The notes under the pieces were generated by a model. That model worked only from the letters and a program-made list of their open reading frames with translations. It searched no databases and was not told where the DNA came from. 64,000 nucleotides of DNA from assembly GCA_038212015.1 (NCBI GenBank), contig JBBQUY010000004.1:1-64000 (forward strand). The letters are read 5' to 3'. Position numbers and translations under genes: made by a program. Origin of the DNA: JAGQUL01 sp038212015. Its GTDB lineage: Bacteria; Actinomycetota; Thermoleophilia; Gaiellales; SKUG01. This document shows, piece after piece, positions 15,365 through 23,421 of this stretch (positions are counted from its first letter, which is position 1; each line of letters starts with the position of its first letter).

Positions 15365-15368
15365 CCGA

Positions 15369-16031
15369 TCAGCGCAGCGCGAAGTTCGCGATCGCGCCCA
15401 GAAACAGCACGTATCCGATCACGGTCGTGGCGTGGAACAGTTCGTGATGGCCGACCCAGCGCGGTATCGGGTTCGGACGCTGATAGGCGTAGACGACCGC
15501 TCCTGCTGCGATGACGAGACCGCCAGCCAGCATCATTGCCACGCCGGTCGCCCCCATCGTCTGCCACAGGCTCGGCACGACGACGAGGCCGACGAGTCCC
15601 AGTCCGAGGTACGCCGTGATGTGGCGCGAGGGGTGCGCGTCGAGAAACCAGATCTTGCTGAGCATGCCGAGCACGGCGCCACACCAGCAGTACACGAGCA
15701 CCGCGTCGCTGACCCATCCGTCCAGGGCGACGAGCCAGATCGCCGTGTACGACGTCGCCATGCCCAGGAAGATCATCGCGTGGTCGGCCTGGCGTGCTCG
15801 TCGGCGCGCGGTCGGCGACCAGCGATGACTGATGCGGTGGTAGACGCCGCTCGTCCCAAAGATCGCGGCGAAACCGGTCGACATGATGAGCAGCGCGAGC
15901 GCCGTGCGGGGGGTCGGCGCAAGCCACGCGAGCACGCCGCCCGCGATGAGCGCGACCGGGCACGAGACAGCGTGCAGCAGCCCCCGCAGGAGCGGGACCT
16001 CCGACTCGACTGACACGCGAACGTCGCTCAT
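15369..16031 (-). CDS. PAQR/hemolysin III-family membrane protein
   Basis: The 220-residue protein has seven hydrophobic helices and the three PAQR motifs: SGVYHR in the second helix region, QADHAMIFLG in the middle, and HHELFHATTV near the C-terminus. The conserved Ser, Asp and His residues form the metal site known from this superfamily. Bacterial members (hemolysin III, TrhA) are linked to membrane lipid homeostasis; the hemolysin name does not imply toxicity. It ends 4 bp from the convergent flavin oxidase gene, and no terminator fits in the gap. Confidence 0.9.
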   Translation of the reverse strand: MSDVRVSVESEVPLLRGLLHAVSCPVALIAGGVLAWLAPTPRTALALLIMSTGFAAIFGTSGVYHRISHRWSPTARRRARQADHAMIFLGMATSYTAIWLVALDGWVSDAVLVYCWCGAVLGMLSKIWFLDAHPSRHITAYLGLGLVGLVVVPSLWQTMGATGVAMMLAGGLVIAAGAVVYAYQRPNPIPRWVGHHELFHATTVIGYVLFLGAIANFALR

Positions 16032-16080
16032 GTGTCAATCATCGGCCAGATGCGGGAATTCGTGAAGATCTCGTGTCGAA

Positions 16081-17133
16081 TCAGTTGATGATCTCCACGT
16101 CCACGACGTCGCCGTATCCCCCGGGATACGGCGAGGCGGATCCCGAAGGTCCGGATCCCCAGTTCCAGTCTGCTCCTTCCGCGCCTGGTGGTGGCGGTCC
16201 GGTCGGCTCGGGAACGGGCACGACGACACCTTCGCCGAGCAGTGCGACCTGCTCGACGTCGTAGCCGACGAGCTCCGCGCGACTGACGACGATGACATCC
16301 AGTCCCCGGACGGCCGCGGCGACGGCGGCGCGGTCGGCCGCCTCGCACGCCACGACGACGGGATCGAGCCGGTGCTCGGCGACCGCCGCGCGAATGTCCC
16401 GGCTCAGGCGTGCGAGGAACCGCTCGCGACGATCACCGGGCTGGACCGGATCGACGACCAGGTGATGACATGCGTTTGTCGCGCCGACCGACATCCCCAC
16501 GACGCGAAGCGAGCCATCGGATTGTCGGCACCGCTCGACGATCGAGCGTCGCCGGCTCAGCCGCGCTCGCGTGACGAGCGAGGCCGCGTCGCGCTGATGC
16601 TGCGGAGCTTCAGCGAGCACTTCGATGATTCGGTCGAGCGGCTTGATCGGAAGGCCGTCGCGCAGAAGCCGGGACAGGACGCGGTGCAGCTGCTCGATCG
16701 TGAGGCGGAGGGGCATTGCGCGGTCGATGGCCACCGGCGACGCGATGCGCGCGAACGCGACGAGTTCGGCGGTGTCGTCGATGCGGAGCATGCGCCACAG
16801 ATGCTTCGACAACGCTCCCGCGAGGTCATCGCGCGCGTCCCGACCGATCGTCGCCGACGACTCCACGACTTCACCGTCGACCACGAGTCGCCAGCCTCCC
16901 TCGGTGTGCGCGACGTCGATCTCGCGGGGGACGAAACCATATCGCTCGAGCAGGTCCGCACGAAGCTGCTCGACGGTGTCGCGAACCGCGTTCGCGTCGG
17001 CATCGATCTCGATGCGGACCGGTTCGACATGCCGGGCGTCGTCCCGAAGCTCGGATGGCAGCGGTCGATCGATGGCGTGCAGCACCATCGACAGGGAGGA
17101 CTCGTCCGGGTCGATCAGGAACTCGTCAGTCAT
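16081..17133 (-). CDS. Soluble FlhA C-terminal-domain-like protein, paralogue 2
   Basis: This 350-residue protein has no membrane segment. Its middle part, LPIKPLDRIIEVLAEAPQHQ and later QSDGSLRVVGM, aligns motif by motif with the upstream paralogue (VPIKDLSTILNALADQA and QSDDGSLRAFLL). The part around DPVVVACEAADRAAVAAAVR and VIVVSRAELVGYDV matches the last FlhA-C subdomain. Thus it looks like a diverged FHIPEP cytoplasmic domain without the N-terminal transmembrane part. The last 45 residues are a Pro/Gly/Trp-rich tail (PEPTGPPPPGAEG) absent from FlhA. Its start overlaps the stop of the paralogue by 8 nt, so both are made from one message. The function is unknown. Confidence 0.65.
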   Translation of the reverse strand: MTDEFLIDPDESSLSMVLHAIDRPLPSELRDDARHVEPVRIEIDADANAVRDTVEQLRADLLERYGFVPREIDVAHTEGGWRLVVDGEVVESSATIGRDARDDLAGALSKHLWRMLRIDDTAELVAFARIASPVAIDRAMPLRLTIEQLHRVLSRLLRDGLPIKPLDRIIEVLAEAPQHQRDAASLVTRARLSRRRSIVERCRQSDGSLRVVGMSVGATNACHHLVVDPVQPGDRRERFLARLSRDIRAAVAEHRLDPVVVACEAADRAAVAAAVRGLDVIVVSRAELVGYDVEQVALLGEGVVVPVPEPTGPPPPGAEGADWNWGSGPSGSASPYPGGYGDVVDVEIIN

Positions 17134-18259
17134 CTTCGTCTCCCAGCAGCCAGTCGCCTCCGGACGCCACCACGGGCGGGTTGACCGCCGCCGAGGCTGC
17201 CTCGATCGTCTGGAGGTTGTCGATCCTCACGCCGGCGACGATCTCGCTGTAGCTGATCACGACGATCTTCGGGAAGCTTCGTTCGAGCAGTGCCCGGACG
17301 TGACGGCGAATCTTCGGAGGCGTCACCACGACCGGTTCGAGCACGTCCGGGAATCGCTCCAGAGCGGTCGCGAGCTGCGTCTGGATCGCCTGGCTCGTGT
17401 TCGGATCGAGCATGAGGACCTGACCGGTCTCGTTGAGCTGGATCGCGTTCTGGATCGCGCGCTCGGCGTCGGGGCTCAGCAGGAAGGCCCGGAGCGACCC
17501 GTCGTCGGACTGGTAGCGGGCGCAGATCTTGCGACCGAGCGCCATGCGGACGTGTTCGGTGAGTGCGTGGGGATCTTTCGTGTAGACGGCCTGATCAGCA
17601 AGGGCATTGAGGATCGTCGACAGGTCCTTGATCGGGACCTGCTCGCGCACGAGGTTCTGCAGGACCAGACGAACCTGTCCGAGCGCGAGCATGTTCGGCA
17701 CGAGTTCTCGGACGACGACCGGAGCAATCTCCCGCGCGACGTCCAGCAGCTCGGACGTCACCTCGCGATCGATGAGTTCCGCGAGGTGGGACTCCAGCAG
17801 GCCCGCGAGCCGCTGCGCGCGCAGCGCGAGCGGGCCCGAATCGGCGGCGTCGGTCTGACCGACGACGCTGCCGCGAACCAGCAGTTCGATGCGCGATCCG
17901 GTTCGATCCGGATCAGGAAGAATGACGGCGTCGGGAACGATCAGCCCGTATTCGCCCGCAAGTCGCCGTCGAGCCAGGGCAAGTGCATCCGTGAGCTCGT
18001 CGAGCTCCTCAGGAGAAGGTACGCCGTCCACATGCAGCTCGATCGGTGCCGGCGGCTGGAGCAGCACCGTGCGATCGAATGCGTCACCGACCGCGTCTGG
18101 GTACGAGGAGCGCACGTCCTTCTGCAGGACCGACCATGCCGCCCGGTACCCCGTCTCCAGCGCCGCGGTGTCGGATGCGTCCGCTGCCAGTGCAGCGTCG
18201 AGCGCACGCTCGAGCACATCCCACGCCTTGCGTTCGACGTCTTCGCGTTTCGAGACCAT
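17126..18259 (-). CDS. Soluble FlhA C-terminal-domain-like protein, paralogue 1
   Basis: The 377-residue protein resembles the cytoplasmic half of FlhA/SctV export-gate proteins: VPIKDLSTILNALADQA, TKDPHALTEHVRMALGRKI, DPNTSQAIQTQLATAL and EPVVVTPPKIRRHVRALLER with FPKIVVISYSEI. These follow the order of the FlhA-C subdomains (roughly residues 150-355). The N-terminal 150 residues are soluble as well; the FHIPEP membrane region with its eight helices is missing, and no membrane segment occurs anywhere. No other flagellar or type III secretion gene is seen in the window. It is followed with an 8-nt overlap by paralogue 2 and preceded 47 bp upstream by a small membrane protein, a possible membrane partner. 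Confidence 0.75.
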   Translation of the reverse strand: MVSKREDVERKAWDVLERALDAALAADASDTAALETGYRAAWSVLQKDVRSSYPDAVGDAFDRTVLLQPPAPIELHVDGVPSPEELDELTDALALARRRLAGEYGLIVPDAVILPDPDRTGSRIELLVRGSVVGQTDAADSGPLALRAQRLAGLLESHLAELIDREVTSELLDVAREIAPVVVRELVPNMLALGQVRLVLQNLVREQVPIKDLSTILNALADQAVYTKDPHALTEHVRMALGRKICARYQSDDGSLRAFLLSPDAERAIQNAIQLNETGQVLMLDPNTSQAIQTQLATALERFPDVLEPVVVTPPKIRRHVRALLERSFPKIVVISYSEIVAGVRIDNLQTIEAASAAVNPPVVASGGDWLLGDEDD

Positions 18260-18306
18260 GCCGCGACCATCGGTCGCGACGAACGATCAGCTGAGCGATT
18301 TCTGGC

Positions 18307-18687
18307 TCAGCGAACGGCCCACGATGCGCCGGCACCGGCTGCCGCACCGCCGCCGAGCATCGTTGCCGCGAGGCCGGCGACGAAGAGCGGGTAGTTCTGC
18401 GGGGACATCTTGGTCGCGGCGAACATGACGCCGCCACCGAGCAGCGCCAGGCCGATGCCTGCGCCGCCGGCGAGCGCGGCGTTCTTCCACGCGGGCTCGC
18501 TGTTGACAAACACGCGCGTGCCCGTCGGCGCCGGGTGCTCCTTGAGGAAGTCTTCGTGGAGCGCATTCCAGCGATCCGCGTCGCGCGAGCGGTTGATCGA
18601 CTCGCCGCTCGTGAGCCGTTCAGCGACGACGCCACCGATCAATCCAGCGCCTGCCGCGCCCAGCGCGATCTTCAAGCCAACGGTCAT
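18307..18687 (-). CDS. Small Gly-rich membrane protein
   Basis: A 126-residue protein with an N-terminal helix (LKIALGAAGAGLIGGVVAE, about residues 4-22) and a C-terminal pair of glycine-rich membrane segments (NAALAGGAGIGLALLGGGVM and FVAGLAATMLGGGAAAGAGA). Between them is a 50-residue polar loop with NRSRDADRWNALHEDFLKEH. I chose ATG 18687 because GGGGA lies 5 nt upstream; an ATG 12 nt earlier is the alternative. It precedes the two FlhA-C-like genes on the same strand with a 47-bp gap and is probably cotranscribed. No family is recognised. Confidence 0.65.
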   Translation of the reverse strand: MTVGLKIALGAAGAGLIGGVVAERLTSGESINRSRDADRWNALHEDFLKEHPAPTGTRVFVNSEPAWKNAALAGGAGIGLALLGGGVMFAATKMSPQNYPLFVAGLAATMLGGGAAAGAGASWAVR

Positions 18688-18769
18688 CGCAGTCCCCATT
18701 CGAGTCGTTCGTCCCGGCACGCGTCCAACGTGCACTGCCAGATTGTCGAATGACCGACCGCTTCCGGTT

Positions 18770-19333
18770 TCACCGCTGCGCAAGCCACGCACGCAGCGCG
18801 CGCGGCACGCAGCGAAATGCGAGGTCGTCGTCGCCCGGGAGTTCGCCGGGATGGAACCATGCGAGCTCGCTCACGTCGCTCGCGGGCTCGGCCACGTCTG
18901 GGTCGTCGACCACGCCGCTCCAGAACAGGTTCAGGGTGTGTTCGCCGCGATCGCCGCCGTAGTGGTCGCCGAACACGCCGACGAACCCGGTCACGCGCAC
19001 CGCAAGGCCGGTCTCCTCCACCAGCTCGCGCAGCGCCGCGTCGAACGCTTCCTCGCCGTCCTCGACGAAGCCGCCGGGAATGTCCCAGCAGCCCTTGAAT
19101 GGGTCACGAGCGCGACGCACGAGCAGCAGGCGACCGTCATCGGCTCGCTCGGCCAGCACGTTGGCGGTGGGCTTGGGATTGGCGTACCACTCACCCCCGC
19201 ACTCGCCCCGGCATTGCAGGTGCGGCTGCGCGCCGGGTTCGCCGACGACCGTCTCGACGCCTCCCGAGCAGACCGGGCAGACCCGCCAGCGTTCGAGGGT
19301 GGCTGGCAGTGGGCGAACGTCGGAATCCGGCAT
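18770..19333 (-). CDS. Nudix hydrolase with zinc ribbon
   Basis: The 187-residue protein begins with a zinc ribbon (Cys19, Cys22, Cys41, Cys45), as in NADH pyrophosphatase-like proteins. The Nudix domain follows, with the box at residues 87-110: GGFVEDGEEAFDAALRELVE then ETGL, giving the full G-x5-E-x7-R-E-x2-E-E-x-G pattern. It should hydrolyse a nucleoside diphosphate-linked substrate with Mg2+ in the cytoplasm; which one cannot be told. The ATG at 19333 is leaderless-like. It may be the first gene of the minus-strand run that continues into the FlhA-C pair, although an 82-bp gap separates it from the membrane protein. Confidence 0.85.
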   Translation of the reverse strand: MPDSDVRPLPATLERWRVCPVCSGGVETVVGEPGAQPHLQCRGECGGEWYANPKPTANVLAERADDGRLLLVRRARDPFKGCWDIPGGFVEDGEEAFDAALRELVEETGLAVRVTGFVGVFGDHYGGDRGEHTLNLFWSGVVDDPDVAEPASDVSELAWFHPGELPGDDDLAFRCVPRALRAWLAQR

Positions 19334-19340
19334 GGGACGG

Positions 19341-19346
19341 AGCCTA
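19341..19346 (-). promoter_or_regulatory. -10 box TAGGCT, Nudix gene
   Basis: On the minus strand TAGGCT is followed by CCGTCCC and the ATG at 19333 (7-nt gap), matching the leaderless pattern. Confidence 0.55.
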
Positions 19347-19476
19347 ACGCGTTGCCGCAAGCGTGAACGACGCAATTGCAGGCTTGCCTACAAACAGGAA
19401 TCCGGGGTCGTCGTACGTTGGCTGCATCGAGGCGGACCCACAGCCGCCAACCACTACTCCCCGAAGGGAACACGAC

Positions 19477-20271
19477 ATGACCATCACCACCATGATTCGC
19501 AGCACGGCCCTCGCCACGATCGCGTCGCTCACCATCGCAGTCGCGGCGGCAGCGATCCCGGCCACCGCGCTTGCAGCAGAATCCGGAACCGCGGCCAAGC
19601 CCGGTGTCCACACGTACACGGTCACGATCACCAACCTGATGAAGGGCCAGCCGCTCAGTCCGCCGATCATCGCCACCAACTACGGCTCGGGCCAGTTCTT
19701 CAAGCCCGGTAGTACCGCCAACTGGGGCGTCCAGCAGATCGCGGAGAACGGCAACAACACGCCGCTGTACGAATCCGCCGTGCAGGACATGAAGGACGGC
19801 TTCGTCACCGACGTGCAGCGCGCCACCGCGCCGCTGGTGCCCAAGGGCTCGCCGGCCGACGCGATGTTCGACCAGTCCGTGACCCTCACGATCCGGGCGA
19901 AGACCACTGATCGCATCAACCTGGTCTCGATGCTCGGCTGCACCAACGATGGCTTCGCCGGCTTCAATGCCGCTCGCCTGCCTCGCGCCAAGGGCCGCAC
20001 CGTCCATGTCCCGGTGTACGACTACGATGCCGGCACCGAGGAGAACACCGAGGACTTCGCTGACCTCGGCGCTGCCTGCCAGGGCGCGATCGGCGTGAAG
20101 TCCACGCTGGGCGCGGTCGGGACGAGCATGACCGACTGGCAGCTCGCCGAGGGCGGCAGCATCCATCGCCACGAGGGCATCTTCGGAGCCAGCGACGACG
20201 GCCTGCTCGAGGACGTGCATGGCTGGAACCCGCGCAGGATCGCCAAGGTCTCCATCAAGCGCATCAGCTGA
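19477..20271 (+). CDS. Secreted spondin-domain protein
   Basis: The 264-residue product has a clear signal peptide (about residues 1-32, hydrophobic ATIASLTIAVAAAAIP, cleavage near ALAAES). The mature part follows the spondin_N pattern: HTYTVTITNLMKGQPLSPPI, then FFKPGSTANWGVQQIAENG, then INLVSMLGCTNDGFAGFNAA, and acidic VPVYDYDAGTEENTEDFADL. Two Cys residues (in LGCTND and GAACQG) could form a disulfide. Bacterial spondin-domain proteins are extracellular and of unknown role. The ATG is preceded by GAAGGGA at a good distance. A strong stem-loop at 20374-20415 lies downstream. Confidence 0.8.
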   Translation: MTITTMIRSTALATIASLTIAVAAAAIPATALAAESGTAAKPGVHTYTVTITNLMKGQPLSPPIIATNYGSGQFFKPGSTANWGVQQIAENGNNTPLYESAVQDMKDGFVTDVQRATAPLVPKGSPADAMFDQSVTLTIRAKTTDRINLVSMLGCTNDGFAGFNAARLPRAKGRTVHVPVYDYDAGTEENTEDFADLGAACQGAIGVKSTLGAVGTSMTDWQLAEGGSIHRHEGIFGASDDGLLEDVHGWNPRRIAKVSIKRIS

Positions 20272-20373
20272 ACGGCAACGAACCCCTGAGCGTTCGACCG
20301 GCTGCCTGTGGGGGGAGGGCCGGCCGACGACCTCGAACCAATCCACGGTTCGACACCCCTGACACGACACACA

Positions 20374-20415
20374 CGAAGCGCCGTCGATCCTCGTTCCCGG
20401 ATCGGCGGCGTTTCG
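20374..20415 (+). terminator. Strong stem-loop after the spondin gene
   Basis: CGAAGCGCCGTCGATCC pairs with GGATCGGCGGCGTTTCG (17 bp with two G-U pairs) around an 8-nt loop. It lies between the spondin gene and the promoter of the SDR gene, so a terminator role is likely. There is no T tract, only TTTCGT. Confidence 0.55.
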
Positions 20416-20436
20416 TCGGCGTGCGGCTCGCCGGGC

Positions 20437-20442
20437 TAGGCT
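20437..20442 (+). promoter_or_regulatory. -10 box TAGGCT, SDR gene
   Basis: TAGGCT is 7 nt before the ATG at 20450 and follows the upstream stem-loop by 21 bp. It has the leaderless geometry. Confidence 0.55.
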
Positions 20443-20449
20443 GCATGCG

Positions 20450-21280
20450 ATGCCGACGAACCGAACGATCATCATTACCGGTACCAGCGACGGGATCGGC
20501 GCGGCCGCGGCACGACGTCTCGTAGCCAGGGGCCATCGGGTCGTGCTCGTTGGCAGGTCACGCGACAAGACGGCACGGATAGCCAACGAACTGGCAATGC
20601 CTGCCAGATCCTGCGACTTCGCCCAACTCGACGACGTGCACGAGCTCGCGAAATGGGTACGCGACGAACATCCGGACGTCGATGTACTCGTCAACAACGC
20701 CGGTGGAATCATGGGTGATCGCCAGCTGACCACAGATGGGCACGAGCTGACCTTTCAGGTCAACCACCTTGCGCCCTTCCTGCTCACGAACCTGCTCCTT
20801 GACGTGTTGCGGAAGCGGCGAGCAGCGGTCCTCAACACGTCAAGCGTCGCGCACCGCGTGTTCAGCAACCTGGACCTCGACGACCTGAATGCCGAGAACG
20901 CATACTCGCCTCGCCTGGCATACGGGAACGCCAAGCTGGCCAATGTGCTGTTCTGCCGCGAACTGCACCGCCGCGAGCATGACAACGGTGTCTCCACCGC
21001 AGCGCTCCATCCCGGCGGCGTCGCGACCAACTTCTCGGCCGAATCAACGAGCGCCATGCGACTGGTGTACCGCACGCCACTTCGCCGTCTGTTCCTGACC
21101 TCGCCGGAGCGAGGCAGCAACAACACCGTATGGCTCGCCGAAGGGATTCCCGGGGTCGACTGGCATTCGGGCGCGTATTACGTGCGACGCCGCGTCGGGC
21201 GCGTGCATCCGATGGCGGACGACGCGGTCATCGCACGCGAGCTGTGGGATCGCAGCAGTGCAATGGTCGGGCTTGCATGA
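20450..21280 (+). CDS. Short-chain dehydrogenase/reductase
   Basis: A 276-residue SDR with the NAD(P) motif TGTSDGIG (residues 10-17), NNAGG (82-86), catalytic Ser in NTSSVAH (about 131), and Tyr158/Lys162 in YGNAK. The Arg-rich segment after the first beta strand (VLVGRSRDK) suggests NADP preference. The closest named relatives would be the retinol dehydrogenase/WWOX-like atypical SDRs that act on hydrophobic alcohols or ketones; the substrate is unknown. It overlaps the next gene by 4 nt (ATGA). Base use is slightly less GC-rich than neighbours. Confidence 0.88.
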   Translation: MPTNRTIIITGTSDGIGAAAARRLVARGHRVVLVGRSRDKTARIANELAMPARSCDFAQLDDVHELAKWVRDEHPDVDVLVNNAGGIMGDRQLTTDGHELTFQVNHLAPFLLTNLLLDVLRKRRAAVLNTSSVAHRVFSNLDLDDLNAENAYSPRLAYGNAKLANVLFCRELHRREHDNGVSTAALHPGGVATNFSAESTSAMRLVYRTPLRRLFLTSPERGSNNTVWLAEGIPGVDWHSGAYYVRRRVGRVHPMADDAVIARELWDRSSAMVGLA

Positions 21281-21651
21281 CGATGGCCCCACGTTGGATC
21301 AACGTCGCAAGAGCAGGGTGCTCGGTGCTCTTCATCGTCTCTGGCACACTCCACTTCCTGCGGCCCGCGTCGTTCATCCGGATCGTGCCCGATGCCCTAC
21401 CGAACCCGGAATTGCTCGTCGCACTGAGCGGGGCCGCTGAAATCGCAGGCGGAGCTGCGCTGCTCGTTCCGCGGCTGCGGCAATCGGCCGCATACGGACT
21501 TGTGGCGCTGCTCGTAGCCGTATTCCCGGCGAACGTGAACATGGCCATCAACCCCGAACTCGCGCCCGGGACATCGCCGTGGCTGCTGTGGGCACGCCTT
21601 CCGCTCCAACCGCTGCTCATCTGGCTGGTCCTGCGCGTTGCGCGTCGCTGA
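21277..21651 (+). CDS. DoxX-like small membrane protein
   Basis: This 124-residue protein has four hydrophobic helices. The first is followed by GTLHFLRPASFIRIVPDALP, and the second is LLVALSGAAEIAGGAALLVP. That is the pattern of DoxX-like proteins (fold of four helices, often 110-140 residues), which accompany redox or envelope functions. It starts inside the SDR stop codon (ATGA), so the two are translationally coupled. The partner suggests a membrane-associated oxidoreductase pair, but this is inference. Confidence 0.75.
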   Translation: MTMAPRWINVARAGCSVLFIVSGTLHFLRPASFIRIVPDALPNPELLVALSGAAEIAGGAALLVPRLRQSAAYGLVALLVAVFPANVNMAINPELAPGTSPWLLWARLPLQPLLIWLVLRVARR

Positions 21652-21664
21652 TGGCGGCCGAAGA

Positions 21665-21711
21665 ACATATATGGGCGGGGACCCGCCCACTAGGTCCCCG
21701 CCCGTATATGT
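21665..21711. repeat. 47-bp near-perfect palindrome
   Basis: ACATATATGGGCGGGGA (21665-21681) pairs with TCCCCGCCCGTATATGT (21695-21711) with one mismatch around a 13-nt loop. The AT-rich outer arms are unusual for this genome. It follows the DoxX-like gene by 13 bp and may act as a terminator in either direction, or mark the edge of the unusual segment that follows. Confidence 0.8.
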
Positions 21712-22118
21712 AGAACCGGTATGGGCAGCCGGTATCGCATTGCGCTGGCACTTCGGTGGGGGAGGGCGAAGTCGTGCCTGGCGCCGAGCACACGGTCCCG
21801 CAGAACGCGGTGGCCGTGCGCCTGATCTAGCTGGCGCAGCCCGACATCGCAAACCCCCGGCCAGCTGTGGCTGCCTTCGGTTCGTATGTTGGTGAGTCAC
21901 TAACGCGCCTCATGGTCTGCTCCTTGTAGGGATCTGACCACTTCGGTAACCAGGCTGCCTCATTGATCGATGAGGCCCTTGGCTTTGCGTCCCAGCCTCG
22001 CGACTGGTTTGCCTTTATCGGTGACTTGACCCTTGTATCGGGCACGATCAGCAAGTACTTGAGAGCGAAAGTTCACATCCGCTCGAAACCGACGGCGGGG
22101 CGTGGGTTCGGGGCGATC
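21712..22118. other. Gene-free, less GC-rich gap
   Basis: About 400 bp without a credible gene. Short frames exist on both strands, for example 21827-22054 on the minus strand, but none has the GC-rich third positions of genes here, and I recognise no domain in any. The composition is more mixed than the surroundings. It contains no tRNA cloverleaf, no T-tract terminator and no obvious transposase remnant. It may be a decayed insertion or an RNA gene. Confidence 0.5.
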
Positions 22119-23312
22119 TCAGCCGGCTGCGACGAGCTCCGGCACCGTGACGAGCTCGAATCCGCGGCCCTCGAGGCCCGTGATGATGCGTTCCAGCGCG
22201 TCGACGGTCTGCTGCCGATCGCCGCCACCGTCGTGCAGCAGGATCACCGACCCGTCGCGCGCGTCGCCCACCGCCGTGTCGACGATCGCCGCCGTCCCCG
22301 GGCGGGACCAGTCGACGGTGTCGACGTCCCACAGCACGTCGCGCATTCCGAGTTCCGCGGCGATTCGGTCGACGCGGTCGTTGCGTGCCCCATACGGCGG
22401 TCGGAAGATGTCTGGACGACTGCCTGTGGCGCGCTCGATCGCGTCGCTCGTGTCCGTGAACTCGCGGCGCACGCCGCCGTCGTCGAGCGACGTGAGCTGC
22501 GGGTGGCTCCACGAATGGTTCGCGATCGCGTGCCCCGCGTCGCGCATCCGCACGAGCGACGCGCCGTTGCGCGCGGCCTGGGTCCCCACGACGAAGAACG
22601 TGGCGTCGACGCCGCGACGGTCGAGCGTCGCCAGGATCGCATCGGTGTATGCGCCGTTGGGGCCGTCATCGAAGGTGAGCGCAACCTTGCCACGAGCCCC
22701 GGGGACGCGGCTGATCGTCCCGCCTGCCGGCACGGCGGGCTGACTGCCCGACGACGGCGTGGTCGGCGCAGGCGTGCTCGGCGCGGGGGTGGTCGGCGCG
22801 GGGGTGGTCGGCGCGGGCGTCGCCGGCGCTCGGCCGGGAACGCGAAGGCGCTGTCCGACACGGATCCGGTCGGGGTCTGCGATGTCGTTGAGCTGCACCA
22901 GCGTCGCGACCGTCGTGTCGAAGCGGCGCGCGATCGACGAGAGCGTGTCGCCGCCCTGCACCGCGTACTCGAATGTCCGAGCGGGCGGATCGCTCGGGAC
23001 GTCGACTGGAGCAGGCGGGACGGTCGGGCTCGGCGGCGGCGGCTCGACCACGGTGGGTGACGGGACCGTCGACGGCGGCGTCGGCGCAGGCACCGTGGTC
23101 GTGGGCGGCGGCTCCGGCGTGGTTGTCGACGGCCGCGTCGGCGTCGGCGTCGGCATCGAGGGCGCGGTCGTCGGTGGCGCCGGCAAAGGCTCGGGGACCG
23201 GGCTCGGGTCGAGCTCGTCCTCGTTGCGCGTCAACGCATAGGCGACGGCGCCGACGGTCCCGGCGGTGATGAGACCGGCGATCGCCAGCCCCGTACTTCG
23301 TCCCACGTGCAT
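22119..23312 (-). CDS. LysM-polysaccharide deacetylase, membrane anchored
   Basis: This 397-residue protein has an N-terminal membrane anchor (GLAIAGLITAGTVGAVAYAL). A Pro/Thr-rich linker of about 80 residues follows, then a LysM motif (FEYAVQGGDTLSSIARRFDT to VGQRLRVPG), a second linker with TTPAP repeats, and a NodB deacetylase domain. The NodB motifs are intact: TFDDGP, HSWSH (H-x3-H metal ligands), RPPYG, LWDVDTVDW and ILLHDGGG. It probably removes acetyl groups from peptidoglycan or another glycan outside the membrane. ATG 23312 is chosen for its GGAGCGG ribosome site; a GTG 21 nt upstream is possible. Confidence 0.88.
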   Translation of the reverse strand: MHVGRSTGLAIAGLITAGTVGAVAYALTRNEDELDPSPVPEPLPAPPTTAPSMPTPTPTRPSTTTPEPPPTTTVPAPTPPSTVPSPTVVEPPPPSPTVPPAPVDVPSDPPARTFEYAVQGGDTLSSIARRFDTTVATLVQLNDIADPDRIRVGQRLRVPGRAPATPAPTTPAPTTPAPSTPAPTTPSSGSQPAVPAGGTISRVPGARGKVALTFDDGPNGAYTDAILATLDRRGVDATFFVVGTQAARNGASLVRMRDAGHAIANHSWSHPQLTSLDDGGVRREFTDTSDAIERATGSRPDIFRPPYGARNDRVDRIAAELGMRDVLWDVDTVDWSRPGTAAIVDTAVGDARDGSVILLHDGGGDRQQTVDALERIITGLEGRGFELVTVPELVAAG

Positions 23313-23409
23313 GTCCGCTCCAGTGGAGCGCACCCGTCCCGAGCGCGCTCGTCGTCCTGCCCGGGTATCGGAGCAGGGGTCGCCGCCGTCTCGGGTTCGC
23401 GTGGACCTC

Positions 23410-23415
23410 TAGGAT
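23410..23415 (+). promoter_or_regulatory. -10 box TAGGAT, pepA
   Basis: TAGGAT lies exactly at -12 to -7 relative to the A of the ATG at 23422, with CGACAC between. Leaderless geometry; no ribosome site. Confidence 0.6.
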
Positions 23416-23421
23416 CGACAC

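Noticed and set aside
15304..16038. Alternative minus-strand frame overlapping the PAQR gene
   Set aside because: The PAQR frame has seven membrane helices and all family motifs; the alternative is Arg-rich without domains.
16081..18259. A full type III secretion or flagellar locus
   Set aside because: Only the soluble FlhA-C-like pair is present; no rod, ring, ATPase or other gate gene is found in the window.
21827..22054. Minus-strand 75-codon frame in the gap
   Set aside because: Codon use lacks the GC-rich third positions of neighbouring genes, and I recognise no domain in the product.
22771..22825. Short tandem repeat as an independent element
   Set aside because: It encodes the TTPAP linker of the LysM-NodB protein in frame and is explained by that repeat.
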